Assembly: GCA_947502495.1 (NCBI GenBank)
Contig: CANNAC010000016.1
Span: forward strand, 1 to 51,511
DNA: 51,511 bases
From: an uncultured Flavobacteriaceae bacterium
Lineage (GTDB): Bacteria; Bacteroidota; Bacteroidia; Flavobacteriales; Flavobacteriaceae
Reading direction: 5' to 3'
The translations under genes and the position numbers were made by a program. Under the pieces are notes generated by a model, which worked only from the letters and a program-made list of their open reading frames with translations, ran no database searches and was not told the DNA's origin. Below, piece after piece: positions 43,700-51,511 of the stretch; positions within the stretch are counted from its first letter, which is position 1, and each line of letters begins with the position of its first letter.

Positions 43700-45469
43700 T
43701 TAAATCTTAGCCTGGTATGTAAATAAATCGAAATATCTTCCTTTAGAAGCTATTAGCGCATCATGGTCTCCTCGTTCTGCAATTTTACCGCCTTCTATTA
43801 CCAAAATCTGGTCTGCTTTACGAATAGTACTCAGTCTGTGTGCAATAACAATAGTAGTTCTATTCTTAGTTAATTGTGCTAAAGATTTCTGAATAAGTGC
43901 TTCACTCTCCGTATCTAAATTAGAAGTTGCTTCATCTAAAATAATCACTTTTGGATCTGCAAGAATTGCTCTAGCTATTGCAATACGTTGTCTTTGTCCG
44001 CCAGAAAGCTTCACACCTCTTTCTCCAATCAATGTCTCTAAACCATCATCAAATCTGTCTGTAAACTCATTCACATAAGCGGCTTTAACTGCTGCTTGTA
44101 ATTGTTCTTCGGAAGCATTTGGTCTAGGAAACATAATGTTTTCTCTAATGGTACCTTCAAATAAAAACTCATCTTGCAACACCACTCCTAAATGTCTTCG
44201 GAAGCTATTTAATTTCACCTTAGATAAATCTTTACCATCAATGGTTATTTGACCCGATTCCGGATTTAAAAAAGTAGCAGATAATCCTGCAATAGTAGAT
44301 TTTCCAGAACCAGAACTACCAACCAAAGCAATCACAGAACCTGAAGGTGCTTTAAAACTAATATCATGAAGCACAGATTTTCCTTCTTCGTATGCAAAAG
44401 AAACCTCCTTAAATTCTAGTTCCCCTTTAAAATCTTGAAGTTCTTCGGTACGATTTTCATCATCCTCTTCGGCGGCCATATTCATCAATTCTTCCGTTCT
44501 ATCTAACCCTGCTAAAGCTTCGGTTAACTGACTTCCAATATTACTCATTTGTATAATTGGTGCAATCATAAATCCTAAAACCAAAGTGAAGAATAGAAAA
44601 TCACCCGTAGTCATTTCGCTAATAATCATATAATAACCACCAATTCCCATAATTCCAGTAGTTGCAACTCCGATTAAAAAAGTAGAAGAACTAGTCATTA
44701 ACGCAGTAGCGGTTAAACTCTTTTTTACATTTTGAAACAATCGATCCACTCCTTTTTCAAAAGCTACATTTTCTTGTTCTTCGGCATTAAACGCTTTAAT
44801 GACACGAACTCCAGCTAAAGTTTCGGTTAAACGACCGGTAACCTCTGCATTAATTTTTCCTCTAGTTCTAAAAATAGGTCTTATATATTTAAATGCTTTT
44901 AATGCGATAATTCCGAAAATAGATAATGGAATGAACACAAAAAGTGTCATCCAAGCATTTAGTTTAATTAAAATAATTAGAGATACCACTGCTGTGAATG
45001 TTCCTCCAACTAATTGTACTAAACCAGTACCAATAAGGTTTCTAACACCTTCTACATCTGTCATTATTCGGGAAACTAATGCTCCAGATTTTGTGTTATC
45101 GAAAAAACTAATAGGAAGGGACAGTACCTTTTTTTGTACTTGTGCTCGTAACTCTGAAATTAAATATTGTGCTTGAACACTCAATATTTTTGTCAATAAA
45201 TAAGAAGTAACCGCTTGGACTAAAATAGCTAGTAAAACAACACCTATTAAAGTGTATAACTGACTCGGATCTTTAGATGGCACTACATCATCCAACAGCA
45301 CTTTACTTTGCCATGGTAATATTAATCCCGAAAGACTTTTAATGATGATTAAGATTAACCCGATAAACACCAATTTACGTCTAGGCCAAATAATGGTCTT
45401 AAACGCCTTAGCCATAGTTACTTTTGGTTTTGTTTTATCGCTTTTATCTTGAGGTTTTAAATGTTGCAT
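43700..45469 (-). CDS. ABC exporter, fused permease and ATPase (MsbA/multidrug type)
   Basis: The 589-residue half-transporter has six transmembrane helices in residues 30-310, then an ATPase domain with Walker A VGSSGSGKST at about 383-392, signature LSGGQRQR at about 487-494, Walker B VIILDEATSNLD and the switch IAHRLST. It works as a dimer exporting lipid, drug or peptide from the inner membrane; substrate not determined. It is divergent from the MFS exporter gene with 121 bases between. Confidence 0.93.
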   Translation of the reverse strand: MQHLKPQDKSDKTKPKVTMAKAFKTIIWPRRKLVFIGLILIIIKSLSGLILPWQSKVLLDDVVPSKDPSQLYTLIGVVLLAILVQAVTSYLLTKILSVQAQYLISELRAQVQKKVLSLPISFFDNTKSGALVSRIMTDVEGVRNLIGTGLVQLVGGTFTAVVSLIILIKLNAWMTLFVFIPLSIFGIIALKAFKYIRPIFRTRGKINAEVTGRLTETLAGVRVIKAFNAEEQENVAFEKGVDRLFQNVKKSLTATALMTSSSTFLIGVATTGIMGIGGYYMIISEMTTGDFLFFTLVLGFMIAPIIQMSNIGSQLTEALAGLDRTEELMNMAAEEDDENRTEELQDFKGELEFKEVSFAYEEGKSVLHDISFKAPSGSVIALVGSSGSGKSTIAGLSATFLNPESGQITIDGKDLSKVKLNSFRRHLGVVLQDEFLFEGTIRENIMFPRPNASEEQLQAAVKAAYVNEFTDRFDDGLETLIGERGVKLSGGQRQRIAIARAILADPKVIILDEATSNLDTESEALIQKSLAQLTKNRTTIVIAHRLSTIRKADQILVIEGGKIAERGDHDALIASKGRYFDLFTYQAKI

Positions 45470-45590
45470 TTTATTAAATTTATTATGCGAAGATACGCTG
45501 AAAAAACAATCTGTTTCTCCTAATAAATTAATGTTTTGTTAATTCAAAAAAAGAAAGATGTAATATTAACTTTTAGCGTACTTTTGCCAA

Positions 45591-46796
45591 ATGCAAAAAA
45601 AACAAACTGTAAAATTTGAATTTATAGCCTTAATGGCTTCCTTAATGTCTATTGTTGCTTTAGCTATTGATGCTATTTTACCGGCAATGTCTGCAATCGG
45701 GATTTCAATTAACAGTCTGGATACCAACAACAATCAATTACTAATCACCATGATTTTTCTTGGCTTAGGTTTCGGACAATTATTATTTGGACCGTTATCG
45801 GATAGTTTTGGAAGAAAACCAATTGTATATATTGGGTTTTCTGTTTTTGCTATTGCTAGTGTGATTTGCGTGCTTGCTCCTACTTTAGAATGGATGGTTG
45901 TTGGTAGAATTTTACAAGGTGTTGGATTAGCTGCACCAAGAACCATTGCCATTGCAGTTATTAGAGATATGTACAAAGGCGATTACATGGCAAAAATCAT
46001 GTCCTTTGTAACTACGTTTTTCATTTTAGTTCCTGTTATCGCTCCTGTTATGGGGAAATTTATTTTAAACCATTACGAGTGGAAAGGTATTTTTTATGTA
46101 CAATTAATAATGGCGCTATTAGTGAGTATTTGGTTTTGGAAAAGACAACCAGAAACCCTAAAACCAGAATATAAAATTAAGTTTACCAAGCATGTTTTTC
46201 TGGATGGTTTAAAGGAGTTAATTAAATACAAAGAAACCATGGGATTCACTGTTATTTCTGGTCTTATTTCTGGTGCTTTTATTGTGTATTTAAGCGCATC
46301 CCAAATCATTTTTGAAAACCAATATGGTTTGATTGATGAATTTCCATACATTTTTGCTGGCTTAGCTGCTGGTGTTGGTTTATCTACTTTTTTAAATGGT
46401 AGTTTTGTTATGCGATTTGGAATGTGGCGTTTATCGTATTTCGCAATTATACTATTTAGTGTAAATGCTCTTGTTTATGTTTTACTTTTTTGGAATTCTG
46501 CAACAAATCCATCCTTACCAATAATACTCTTATTTATGGCGATTCAGTTTTTTACTATTGGATTCATTTTTGGAAATCTAAGAGCGATTGCCATGGAACC
46601 AATTGGTCATATTGCAGGAATTGGAGCTGCAATTACGGGGTTTATTTCTACGCTTATGGCGGTGCCAATTGCTAATTTTATTGGGAGTTTTGTTAAAGAT
46701 ACGGCCTTACCGCTATTTATAGGTTTTACTATTTTTGGGACACTTTCTTTCTTTATTTTTATTCGTATGCGTGTATTGCATGCGCGAATAGATTAG
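45591..46796 (+). CDS. MFS multidrug efflux transporter, Bcr/CflA type
   Basis: The 401-residue product has twelve predicted membrane helices. The motif-A loop GQLLFGPLSDSFGRKPIVYIGF follows helix 2, and GRILQGVGLAAPRTIAIAVIRDMY is the motif-C region typical of the Bcr/CflA drug:proton antiporters. An acidic residue in helix 1 (AIDAILPAM) is family-typical. The start codon lies four bases after a TACTTTTG sequence, so the leader is very short or the box is coincidental. The stop codon directly abuts the palindromic cassette at 46797. Confidence 0.9.
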   Translation: MQKKQTVKFEFIALMASLMSIVALAIDAILPAMSAIGISINSLDTNNNQLLITMIFLGLGFGQLLFGPLSDSFGRKPIVYIGFSVFAIASVICVLAPTLEWMVVGRILQGVGLAAPRTIAIAVIRDMYKGDYMAKIMSFVTTFFILVPVIAPVMGKFILNHYEWKGIFYVQLIMALLVSIWFWKRQPETLKPEYKIKFTKHVFLDGLKELIKYKETMGFTVISGLISGAFIVYLSASQIIFENQYGLIDEFPYIFAGLAAGVGLSTFLNGSFVMRFGMWRLSYFAIILFSVNALVYVLLFWNSATNPSLPIILLFMAIQFFTIGFIFGNLRAIAMEPIGHIAGIGAAITGFISTLMAVPIANFIGSFVKDTALPLFIGFTIFGTLSFFIFIRMRVLHARID

Positions 46797-46828
46797 GTCA
46801 TTGCGAGGACGAAGGACGCGGCAATCTG
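46797..46828 (+). repeat. REP-like palindrome A
   Basis: The element begins at the base after the MFS stop codon with gtcattgcgagg and ends ggcaatctg; the ATTGC (46800-46804) and GCAAT (46821-46825) arms pair. It is inverted relative to element C at 47208-47233 on the other side of the GIY-YIG remnant. Confidence 0.75.
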
Positions 46829-46835
46829 TTTATTA

Positions 46836-47138
46836 TTACTCAAATTCCTTCTTTACCACTTCCATTAAATCAATCCAATTAGGATTAATACTTTCTATTA
46901 GTTCAATTTTAGAAGCTCTATTACCTGCCTTTATTTGTTTTTCTCTTGCTATTGCATCAGCAATCCTTTGAAATGCTTCGTAGTATACTAGCTTATCTTA
47001 ATTATAACGTGCTGTAAAAGATTTTTTATCTATTTTTTCTTTGTGTTGTTGTATGCGTTTTACTAAAGTTGCACTTACACCAACATATAAAGTCGTGTTG
47101 TTTTTATTGGTTAGAATGTATATAAATCCAGGTTTCAT
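46836..47138 (-). pseudogene. GIY-YIG nuclease gene with in-frame stop
   Basis: A minus-strand frame of 101 codons from ATG 47138 to TAA 46836 encodes a small GIY-YIG domain of the UPF0213/YhbQ type. It opens MKPGFIYILTNKNNTTLYVGVSA (FIY and YVG as the GIY-YIG pair), has the catalytic-type Arg in LVKRIQQHK, and DKLVYYEAF with the expected Glu in the second half, then AIAREKQIKAG. A TAA at 46998-47000 interrupts it after residue 46 (ARYN-stop-DKLVYYE). The rest has no internal start, so the intact enzyme cannot be made unless the stop is suppressed or is a sequencing error. It is framed by REP-like palindromes. Confidence 0.85.
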
Positions 47139-47150
47139 TTTTATTGTTTC

Positions 47151-47180
47151 CGTCATTGCCAGCGTAGCGCGGCAATCTGT
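47151..47180 (+). repeat. REP-like palindrome B
   Basis: The sequence cgtcattgcc...ggcaatctg has ATTGCC and GGCAAT arms, and the middle contains agcgtagcgc, shared with the element at 12513-12540. It lies 12 bases upstream of the GIY-YIG start codon. Confidence 0.72.
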
Positions 47181-47207
47181 TTGTTGTTAGTTCTGCATTC
47201 TTTTCAT

Positions 47208-47233
47208 GAGATTGCTTCGTACCTCGCAATGAC
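47208..47233 (-). repeat. REP-like palindrome C
   Basis: On the minus strand it reads gtcattgcgaggt...gcaatctc with ATTGC and GCAAT arms. It is the closest match to element A but in the opposite orientation, and it ends two bases before the stop codon of the 47236-48312 gene. Confidence 0.75.
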
Positions 47234-47235
47234 AG

Positions 47236-48312
47236 TTACTTATTAAAACTCCCCGAATCCACATCCTTAATAAAATCAATCAGTCCTTTAAAAAACACTT
47301 TCTGATCATCAAATTGCGAAAGATGACTTCCGTTAGGACATAATAAAAAGCGTCCGTTTTGCACTTCGGTACTTATCCATTTCATATGTTCGGGATCCAT
47401 AGTATCATGCGTTGCACCAATAGTTAATGTTGGGGTTTTAATTTCTTTCAATCGATCGGTAACATCCCAATTTTTAAGCGTTGCATCGCCTTTTATTCCG
47501 AACTCACTTGGTCCTTGCATAGTCACATATACCTCCGGATTTAAATGCTTAAAACCTCTATTTATTGGTTCTGGCCACTCGGCAACAGGCATTCTAATCA
47601 CATGTTCTGTATAATAGTTATTTACAATCAATTCCATGTACCGCGGATTAGTATAATCTTCTTTATCTTCATAACTCATAATCTCTTTTAGTACTTCTGG
47701 ATCCATTTTTGGAGCAAGTACTTCGTCGCTATATTTTTGATATTCCGGAATAGAAGCCACCATATTCGAGATAATTAATCCTTTTAAATTTTCTTGGTAT
47801 TTCAACGCATATTGCATCCCAAGAATTCCTCCCCAAGATTGTCCGTATAAATAAAAATTGTCTTTATCCAGACCTAAAGCAATTCGTACTTGCTCTACTT
47901 CTTCCACAAAACGATCTAAATCCCAAAGACTTAAATCTTTTGGTTGGTCGCTGTAATACGATCCTAGCTGGTCGTAATAATAGTATTCTATATTTTCCTG
48001 CGGAAAGTACCCATCAAAGCATTCATAAATCTCATGTGTCATTCCTGGTCCGCCATGTAATAACAATACTTTCATAGTCGGATTATTACCAACACGCTTG
48101 GTCCATACTTTAAACTCGCCTTTTGGAGTTGTAATCGGAATCATTTTAATGCCGCCTAGAAACTGGTCTTTCTCTTGCGGTTTTAGATAGTTTTCTGCGG
48201 AAGTATTTGTTGCTTCGTATTCTAGATGTCCAGCATGTTCTTGTGTATGTTCCTTTTTGCAATTCAAACACAATACACTTAATACGACTAGAACTATTAT
48301 TTTGATTTTCAT
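47236..48312 (-). CDS. Lipoprotein alpha/beta-hydrolase, proline iminopeptidase family
   Basis: The 358-residue product has a lipoprotein-like signal with probable acylated Cys18 (LCLNCKK). The alpha/beta-hydrolase core has the oxyanion motif HGGPG at 86-90, the nucleophile elbow GQSWGG with Ser159, the Asp region GATHDTMDP and the final His in GSHLSQFD. This pattern is that of proline iminopeptidases (S33), which remove N-terminal proline from peptides. Membrane-anchored envelope location is inferred from the signal. The start at 48312 is supported by the signal. Confidence 0.87.
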   Translation of the reverse strand: MKIKIIVLVVLSVLCLNCKKEHTQEHAGHLEYEATNTSAENYLKPQEKDQFLGGIKMIPITTPKGEFKVWTKRVGNNPTMKVLLLHGGPGMTHEIYECFDGYFPQENIEYYYYDQLGSYYSDQPKDLSLWDLDRFVEEVEQVRIALGLDKDNFYLYGQSWGGILGMQYALKYQENLKGLIISNMVASIPEYQKYSDEVLAPKMDPEVLKEIMSYEDKEDYTNPRYMELIVNNYYTEHVIRMPVAEWPEPINRGFKHLNPEVYVTMQGPSEFGIKGDATLKNWDVTDRLKEIKTPTLTIGATHDTMDPEHMKWISTEVQNGRFLLCPNGSHLSQFDDQKVFFKGLIDFIKDVDSGSFNK

Positions 48313-48387
48313 AAAACGGAAGAATTTAGAATACTAAGTTAAAGAAATAAATCCTCATTTAATAACTATAGTATTTTAGCAACAATA

Positions 48388-48399
48388 TGATAATTATCA
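48388..48399. promoter_or_regulatory. Perfect 12-bp palindrome in a divergent promoter region
   Basis: TGATAATTATCA is self-complementary and lies 76 bases upstream of the hydrolase ATG and 36 bases upstream of the 48435 ATG, a good place for an operator acting on both genes. GATAAT/ATTATC arms recall Fur-type boxes, but AT-rich DNA makes chance palindromes likely. Confidence 0.35.
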
Positions 48400-48434
48400 G
48401 AATATTACCGCTTCTTTTTCTATAACTTAGTAGC

Positions 48435-50342
48435 ATGAAGAATACTATTGCAGAACGTATTTTAGATTTCTTAAAAGGCTTTCCTCCTTTTGATGCCTTG
48501 ACGCATGAGCAACTGTTCAGCATTGCTACCCAAGTTAAAGTGCATTATATAGAAAAAGACAACTATATTTTTAAGCAAAATGAAGATTTACACGATTCGT
48601 TTTACGTGGTAAAAGATGGCGCTATTGGTATTTATAGAGGAAGTAGTTTGGTAGACGAATGTGATGAAGGTGATATTTTTGGTTTGCGTGCTTTAATTCG
48701 GAAAGACCAATATTTGTTAGATGCCAAAGCCATTGAAGAAAGTATTGTATACAGTATGTCTTCTAAAGTTTTAGAAGATATTATCATTACCAACCCAAAA
48801 GCAAATCAGTTTTTAATTGCTAGTTTTGCTACTAATACTCGTAATCCGTATTCGGAAGAAGACAAAGGAACCCTATTTGCTAACGAAAGTTTTTTACAAC
48901 CCAATACCAATAGTTTTACCGAAGTACAATCTGCAAACTTCTCTAAAAACCCTATTGTTTGCCAAGCACATACTATTATAAAAGAAGCGTGTTTAGTGAT
49001 GAGTGCACGTAAAGTCGGTTCGATTATTATTACCGAAAACAAGCAGCCGATTGGTATTATTACCGACAAAGATTTACGTAATAAAATAGCAACAGGATTA
49101 CATACTATAAGCGAAGAAGTAGAAAGTATTATGTCGGCTCCTGTGATTACGTTTCCGCCAACCATAACCGTTGCCGAGGCTCAAATAGCCATGCTAAAAA
49201 ATGAAATTTCTCATTTATGTATTACTACAGATGGTACGCCAAATTCGGAATTGATTGGTATTTTATCTGAACATGATATTATTGTAATGCATGGAAATAA
49301 TCCTTCCGTATTAATTAAAGAAATCAAGCGTGCAACCTCAGCCGAATCGTTAAAATTCATAAGAGAAAAAGCACAAGAATTACTTAAAAACTATATTGAA
49401 CAACATATCCCTATCTCGTTTATAGCCAATATTATTTCAGCAATTAACGAAGCTATTACCAAACGTATTATTTTATTAGTTATTAGCGAAATACAAGAAG
49501 AACCTCCTGTAAATTTTGCTTGGCTGGCCATTGGTAGCCAAGGTAGAAAAGAGCAATTATTACTAACAGATCAAGACAATGCGTTAGTATTTGAAGATGT
49601 TTCCGAAGATAAAAAAGAAGCAACCACTTCCTATTTTTTAAAATTAGCAAAAGGGATTAACAACAAACTAAACACCGTTGGTTTCGAACTTTGTCCTGCT
49701 AATATGATGGCTAGTAATCCCAAATGGTGCTTATCGGTTACCGAATGGAAAGCCCAATTTAAAAATTGGATTACCCACCCTGATGAAGATAAAATCATGC
49801 TTTGCAATATCTTTTTTGATTACGATTTGGTATATGGAAATCATGACCTGGTGGATGAGATGTCCACGAGTATTTTTGAAGCCATTGACAGCTACGAGAT
49901 TTTCTTAAATTTTATGGGACGAAATGCATTAAAAAACCCGGCACCACTTAGCTTTTTTAGAAATTTTTTAGTGGAAGATTCTGGCGAACATAAAGACCAG
50001 TTTGATATTAAAGCACGTGCTATTATGCCACTTGTAGATGCTGCACGACTGCTCGTTTTATCGCATAACACCAAAGACGTCAACAGTACTATTGAACGTT
50101 TTAAAAAACTAGCAGAAATAGAACCGCAAACCAAAGATCTATACGAATCTTGCATTAGTGCTTTTCGCATTTTATTGCGCTTTAGAACCCAACAAGGTTT
50201 GAAAAATAACGATTCTGGAAGATTTATAGATTTAAATAGCCTAAGTAAAGCAGACAGGCTGAAACTTAAAGGTTGTTTTAAGCCCATAAAGGACATACAA
50301 GATGTATTGAAAGTCCGTTTTAAACTCTCTCAATTACTATAA
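48435..50342 (+). CDS. cNMP-binding / CBS pair / DUF294 nucleotidyltransferase-like regulatory protein
   Basis: The 635-residue product has a cyclic-nucleotide-binding-like domain at about 10-130 (FKQNEDLHDSFYVVKDGAIGIYRG), two CBS domains at about 165-290 (VGSIIITENKQPIGIITDKDLRNKI; EIISH-type second copy with LIGILSEHDI), a DUF294 nucleotidyltransferase-like domain with AIGSQGRKEQLLLTDQDNALVF at about 364-385 and a C-terminal helical substrate-binding domain. The two Asp residues of the TDQDN motif are those expected to bind metal. Such proteins are thought to be signal-transducing nucleotidyltransferases, target unknown. Its stop codon is directly followed by the exonuclease ATG. Confidence 0.9.
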   Translation: MKNTIAERILDFLKGFPPFDALTHEQLFSIATQVKVHYIEKDNYIFKQNEDLHDSFYVVKDGAIGIYRGSSLVDECDEGDIFGLRALIRKDQYLLDAKAIEESIVYSMSSKVLEDIIITNPKANQFLIASFATNTRNPYSEEDKGTLFANESFLQPNTNSFTEVQSANFSKNPIVCQAHTIIKEACLVMSARKVGSIIITENKQPIGIITDKDLRNKIATGLHTISEEVESIMSAPVITFPPTITVAEAQIAMLKNEISHLCITTDGTPNSELIGILSEHDIIVMHGNNPSVLIKEIKRATSAESLKFIREKAQELLKNYIEQHIPISFIANIISAINEAITKRIILLVISEIQEEPPVNFAWLAIGSQGRKEQLLLTDQDNALVFEDVSEDKKEATTSYFLKLAKGINNKLNTVGFELCPANMMASNPKWCLSVTEWKAQFKNWITHPDEDKIMLCNIFFDYDLVYGNHDLVDEMSTSIFEAIDSYEIFLNFMGRNALKNPAPLSFFRNFLVEDSGEHKDQFDIKARAIMPLVDAARLLVLSHNTKDVNSTIERFKKLAEIEPQTKDLYESCISAFRILLRFRTQQGLKNNDSGRFIDLNSLSKADRLKLKGCFKPIKDIQDVLKVRFKLSQLL

Positions 50343-50978
50343 ATGAATTGGTTAAAACGCAAAACATATCCAGACTTTTATAACGCTTACGCGGAAAGTT
50401 TTAAAGGCAACAACAAACTTTTAGAAACTACACGATTTGTTGTGTTTGACACCGAAACTACAGGGCTAAATCCAAATGAAGATCTTATTTTATCTATTGG
50501 AACAGTAACCATACAAAACTTTAGTATAAACGTTTCGGATAGTTTAGAGTGTTACTTACAACAAAAACATTTTAATGCCGACACGGTAAAAATTCATGGT
50601 ATTTTAAAAGCAGGATCTATTCGTAAAATAGAAGAAACGGAAGCCATAAAGCTATTCTTAAAACATATTGAAGGCGCTGTTTTGGTAGCACATCATATTG
50701 CATTTGATGTGGCTATGATTAACCAAGCTTTACAACGAATGGACTTACCTAAACTTAAAAACAAATTAGTAGATACTGGACAACTTTACAAAAAAACGAA
50801 ATACGTAAAAGACCATACACATTATAGTTTAGATCAACTTTGTAATACCTTTCATATTACCATGCATGATAGACACACTGCTTCTGGGGATGCGTATTTA
50901 ACTGCTGTTTTATTTTTAAAGTTTGCTGCTTTATTAAAAAAGAAGAAAAATAGAAATTTGAGGTTAAGTGATTTTTAG
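50343..50978 (+). CDS. DEDDh 3'-5' exonuclease (DnaQ/PolC-like)
   Basis: The 211-residue product has the exonuclease motifs VVFDTETTGLNP with Asp36 and Glu38, the Exo II AHHIAFDVAMI with a conserved Asp, and Exo III DRHTASGDAYLT with His and Asp. It resembles the epsilon proofreading subunit and related oligonucleases. It starts at the base after the upstream stop codon, so it is translationally coupled to the DUF294 protein; the pair probably works in one process, for example nucleotide-linked regulation of nucleic acid turnover. Confidence 0.9.
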   Translation: MNWLKRKTYPDFYNAYAESFKGNNKLLETTRFVVFDTETTGLNPNEDLILSIGTVTIQNFSINVSDSLECYLQQKHFNADTVKIHGILKAGSIRKIEETEAIKLFLKHIEGAVLVAHHIAFDVAMINQALQRMDLPKLKNKLVDTGQLYKKTKYVKDHTHYSLDQLCNTFHITMHDRHTASGDAYLTAVLFLKFAALLKKKKNRNLRLSDF

Positions 50979-50996
50979 AAGTCGTGTCTTAGTTCT

Positions 50997-51511
50997 CGAT
51001 ACAAAATTCTAAAAAAAAGAATTTCACTCGAACTGACAAGAAATAATTCAACTCAAATTGATAAATATTATACACTTCTTTTTGTCACTTCGAGTGATTT
51101 GTGAAGGATGAACCAATAGTATCGAGAAGTAATCTAACTCAAAAATTATCGATACAAAATTCTAAAAAAAAAGAATTTCACTCGAACTGACAAGAAATTA
51201 TTCAACTCAAATTGATAAATATTATATACATCTTTTTGTCACTTCGAGTGATTTGTGAAGGATGAACAAATTGTATCGAGCAGTAATCTAACTCAAAAAT
51301 TATCGATACAAAATTCTAAAAAAAAGAATTTCACTCGAACTGACAAGAAATTATTCAACTCAAATTGATAAATATTATATACATCTTTTTGTCACTTCGA
51401 GTGATTTGTGAAGGATGAACAAATTGTATCGAGAAGTAATCTAACTCAAAAATTATCGATACAAAATTCTAAAAAAAAGAATTTCACTCGAACTGACAAG
51501 AAATTATTCAA
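50997..51511. repeat. Tandem array of 153-bp repeats, at least 3.3 copies
   Basis: Copies begin at 50997, 51150, 51304 and 51457, so the period is 153, 154 and 153 bases, and the last copy runs off the right edge. Copies 2 and 3 are nearly identical; copy 1 differs at several positions. Each unit contains inverted arms TCACTCGAA and TTCGAGTGA (51024-51032 and 51089-51097 in copy 1) and a second pair around ATCGATAC and GTATCGAG. No open frame or spacer-like unique sequence separates the copies. Confidence 0.88.

Noticed and set aside
45579-45586. TACTTTTG as -7 promoter box of the MFS gene
   Set aside because: It is only four bases before the ATG and no TTTG lies about 19 bases upstream; it may be a leaderless promoter, but the evidence is too thin to list.
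50997-51511. CRISPR array
   Set aside because: Copies are contiguous 153-bp units with no unique spacers and no cas genes nearby.

Overview
The window looks like chromosomal DNA of a member of the Flavobacteriaceae (Bacteroidota). The DNA is AT-rich. Promoter-like boxes fit the Bacteroidota pattern TTTG-N19-TAnnTTTG. Many exported proteins have signal peptides ending in Q, lipoproteins carry an acidic export signal after the cysteine, and several proteins end in type IX secretion (T9SS) sorting domains. The genus cannot be named from this sequence. No rRNA, tRNA, CRISPR array, phage or transposase gene was seen.

Layout. 1-2456 (minus): a two-gene unit with a small exported protein followed by a large repeat-rich, YadA-head-like surface protein that runs off the left edge. 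2784-10028 (plus): an exported BNR-type propeller protein, a DUF2723 membrane glycosyltransferase-like protein, a methyltransferase, a Nudix hydrolase and a PrsW-type membrane protease. An orphan 80-residue T9SS sorting domain lies on the opposite strand at 10018-10260. 10385-14096 (plus): a complete acyl-CoA (probably propionyl-CoA) carboxylase, with carrier, biotin carboxylase and carboxyltransferase, followed by an APH-type kinase. 15346-23377: a locus with two SxxK serine hydrolases, a nucleotide-transporter-like protein fused to HEAT repeats, and an exported protein with phosphohistidine and PEP-synthase-type ATP-grasp domains. 23804-27664 (plus): a TonB receptor and surface lipoprotein pair with a textbook promoter and terminator. 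27682-32619 (minus): histidine kinase, sigma-54 activator, then a sigma-54 promoter and an operon with a Cys-rich miniprotein, glutamate dehydrogenase, a GreA/Rnk-like protein and a small helical protein. 32803-43120 (minus): three large paralogous T9SS propeller proteins, each with its own terminator and an identical promoter architecture, downstream of a membrane-anchored TPR-LuxR regulator. 43224-50978: DinB, ABC exporter, MFS exporter, a repeat-flanked broken GIY-YIG nuclease gene, an alpha/beta hydrolase lipoprotein, and a cNMP/CBS/DUF294 protein coupled to a DEDDh exonuclease. 50997-51511: tandem 153-bp repeats running off the right edge.

The most notable signals are these. First, the three T9SS genes carry the direct repeat TGCGTAGT-N3-TGCGTAGT (one half-site of the six is TGAGTAGT) exactly 30 bases upstream of a shared -7 box. 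Second, an exported ATP-grasp dikinase-like protein is translationally coupled to a serine hydrolase and convergent with an ATP/ADP-translocase-like gene. Third, a cassette of REP-like palindromes around a GIY-YIG pseudogene exactly fills the gap between two convergent stop codons. Fourth, a sigma-54 promoter with an upstream palindrome sits next to its likely activator gene and controls a glutamate dehydrogenase operon. All functional statements are from reading translations by eye; no database search was run.
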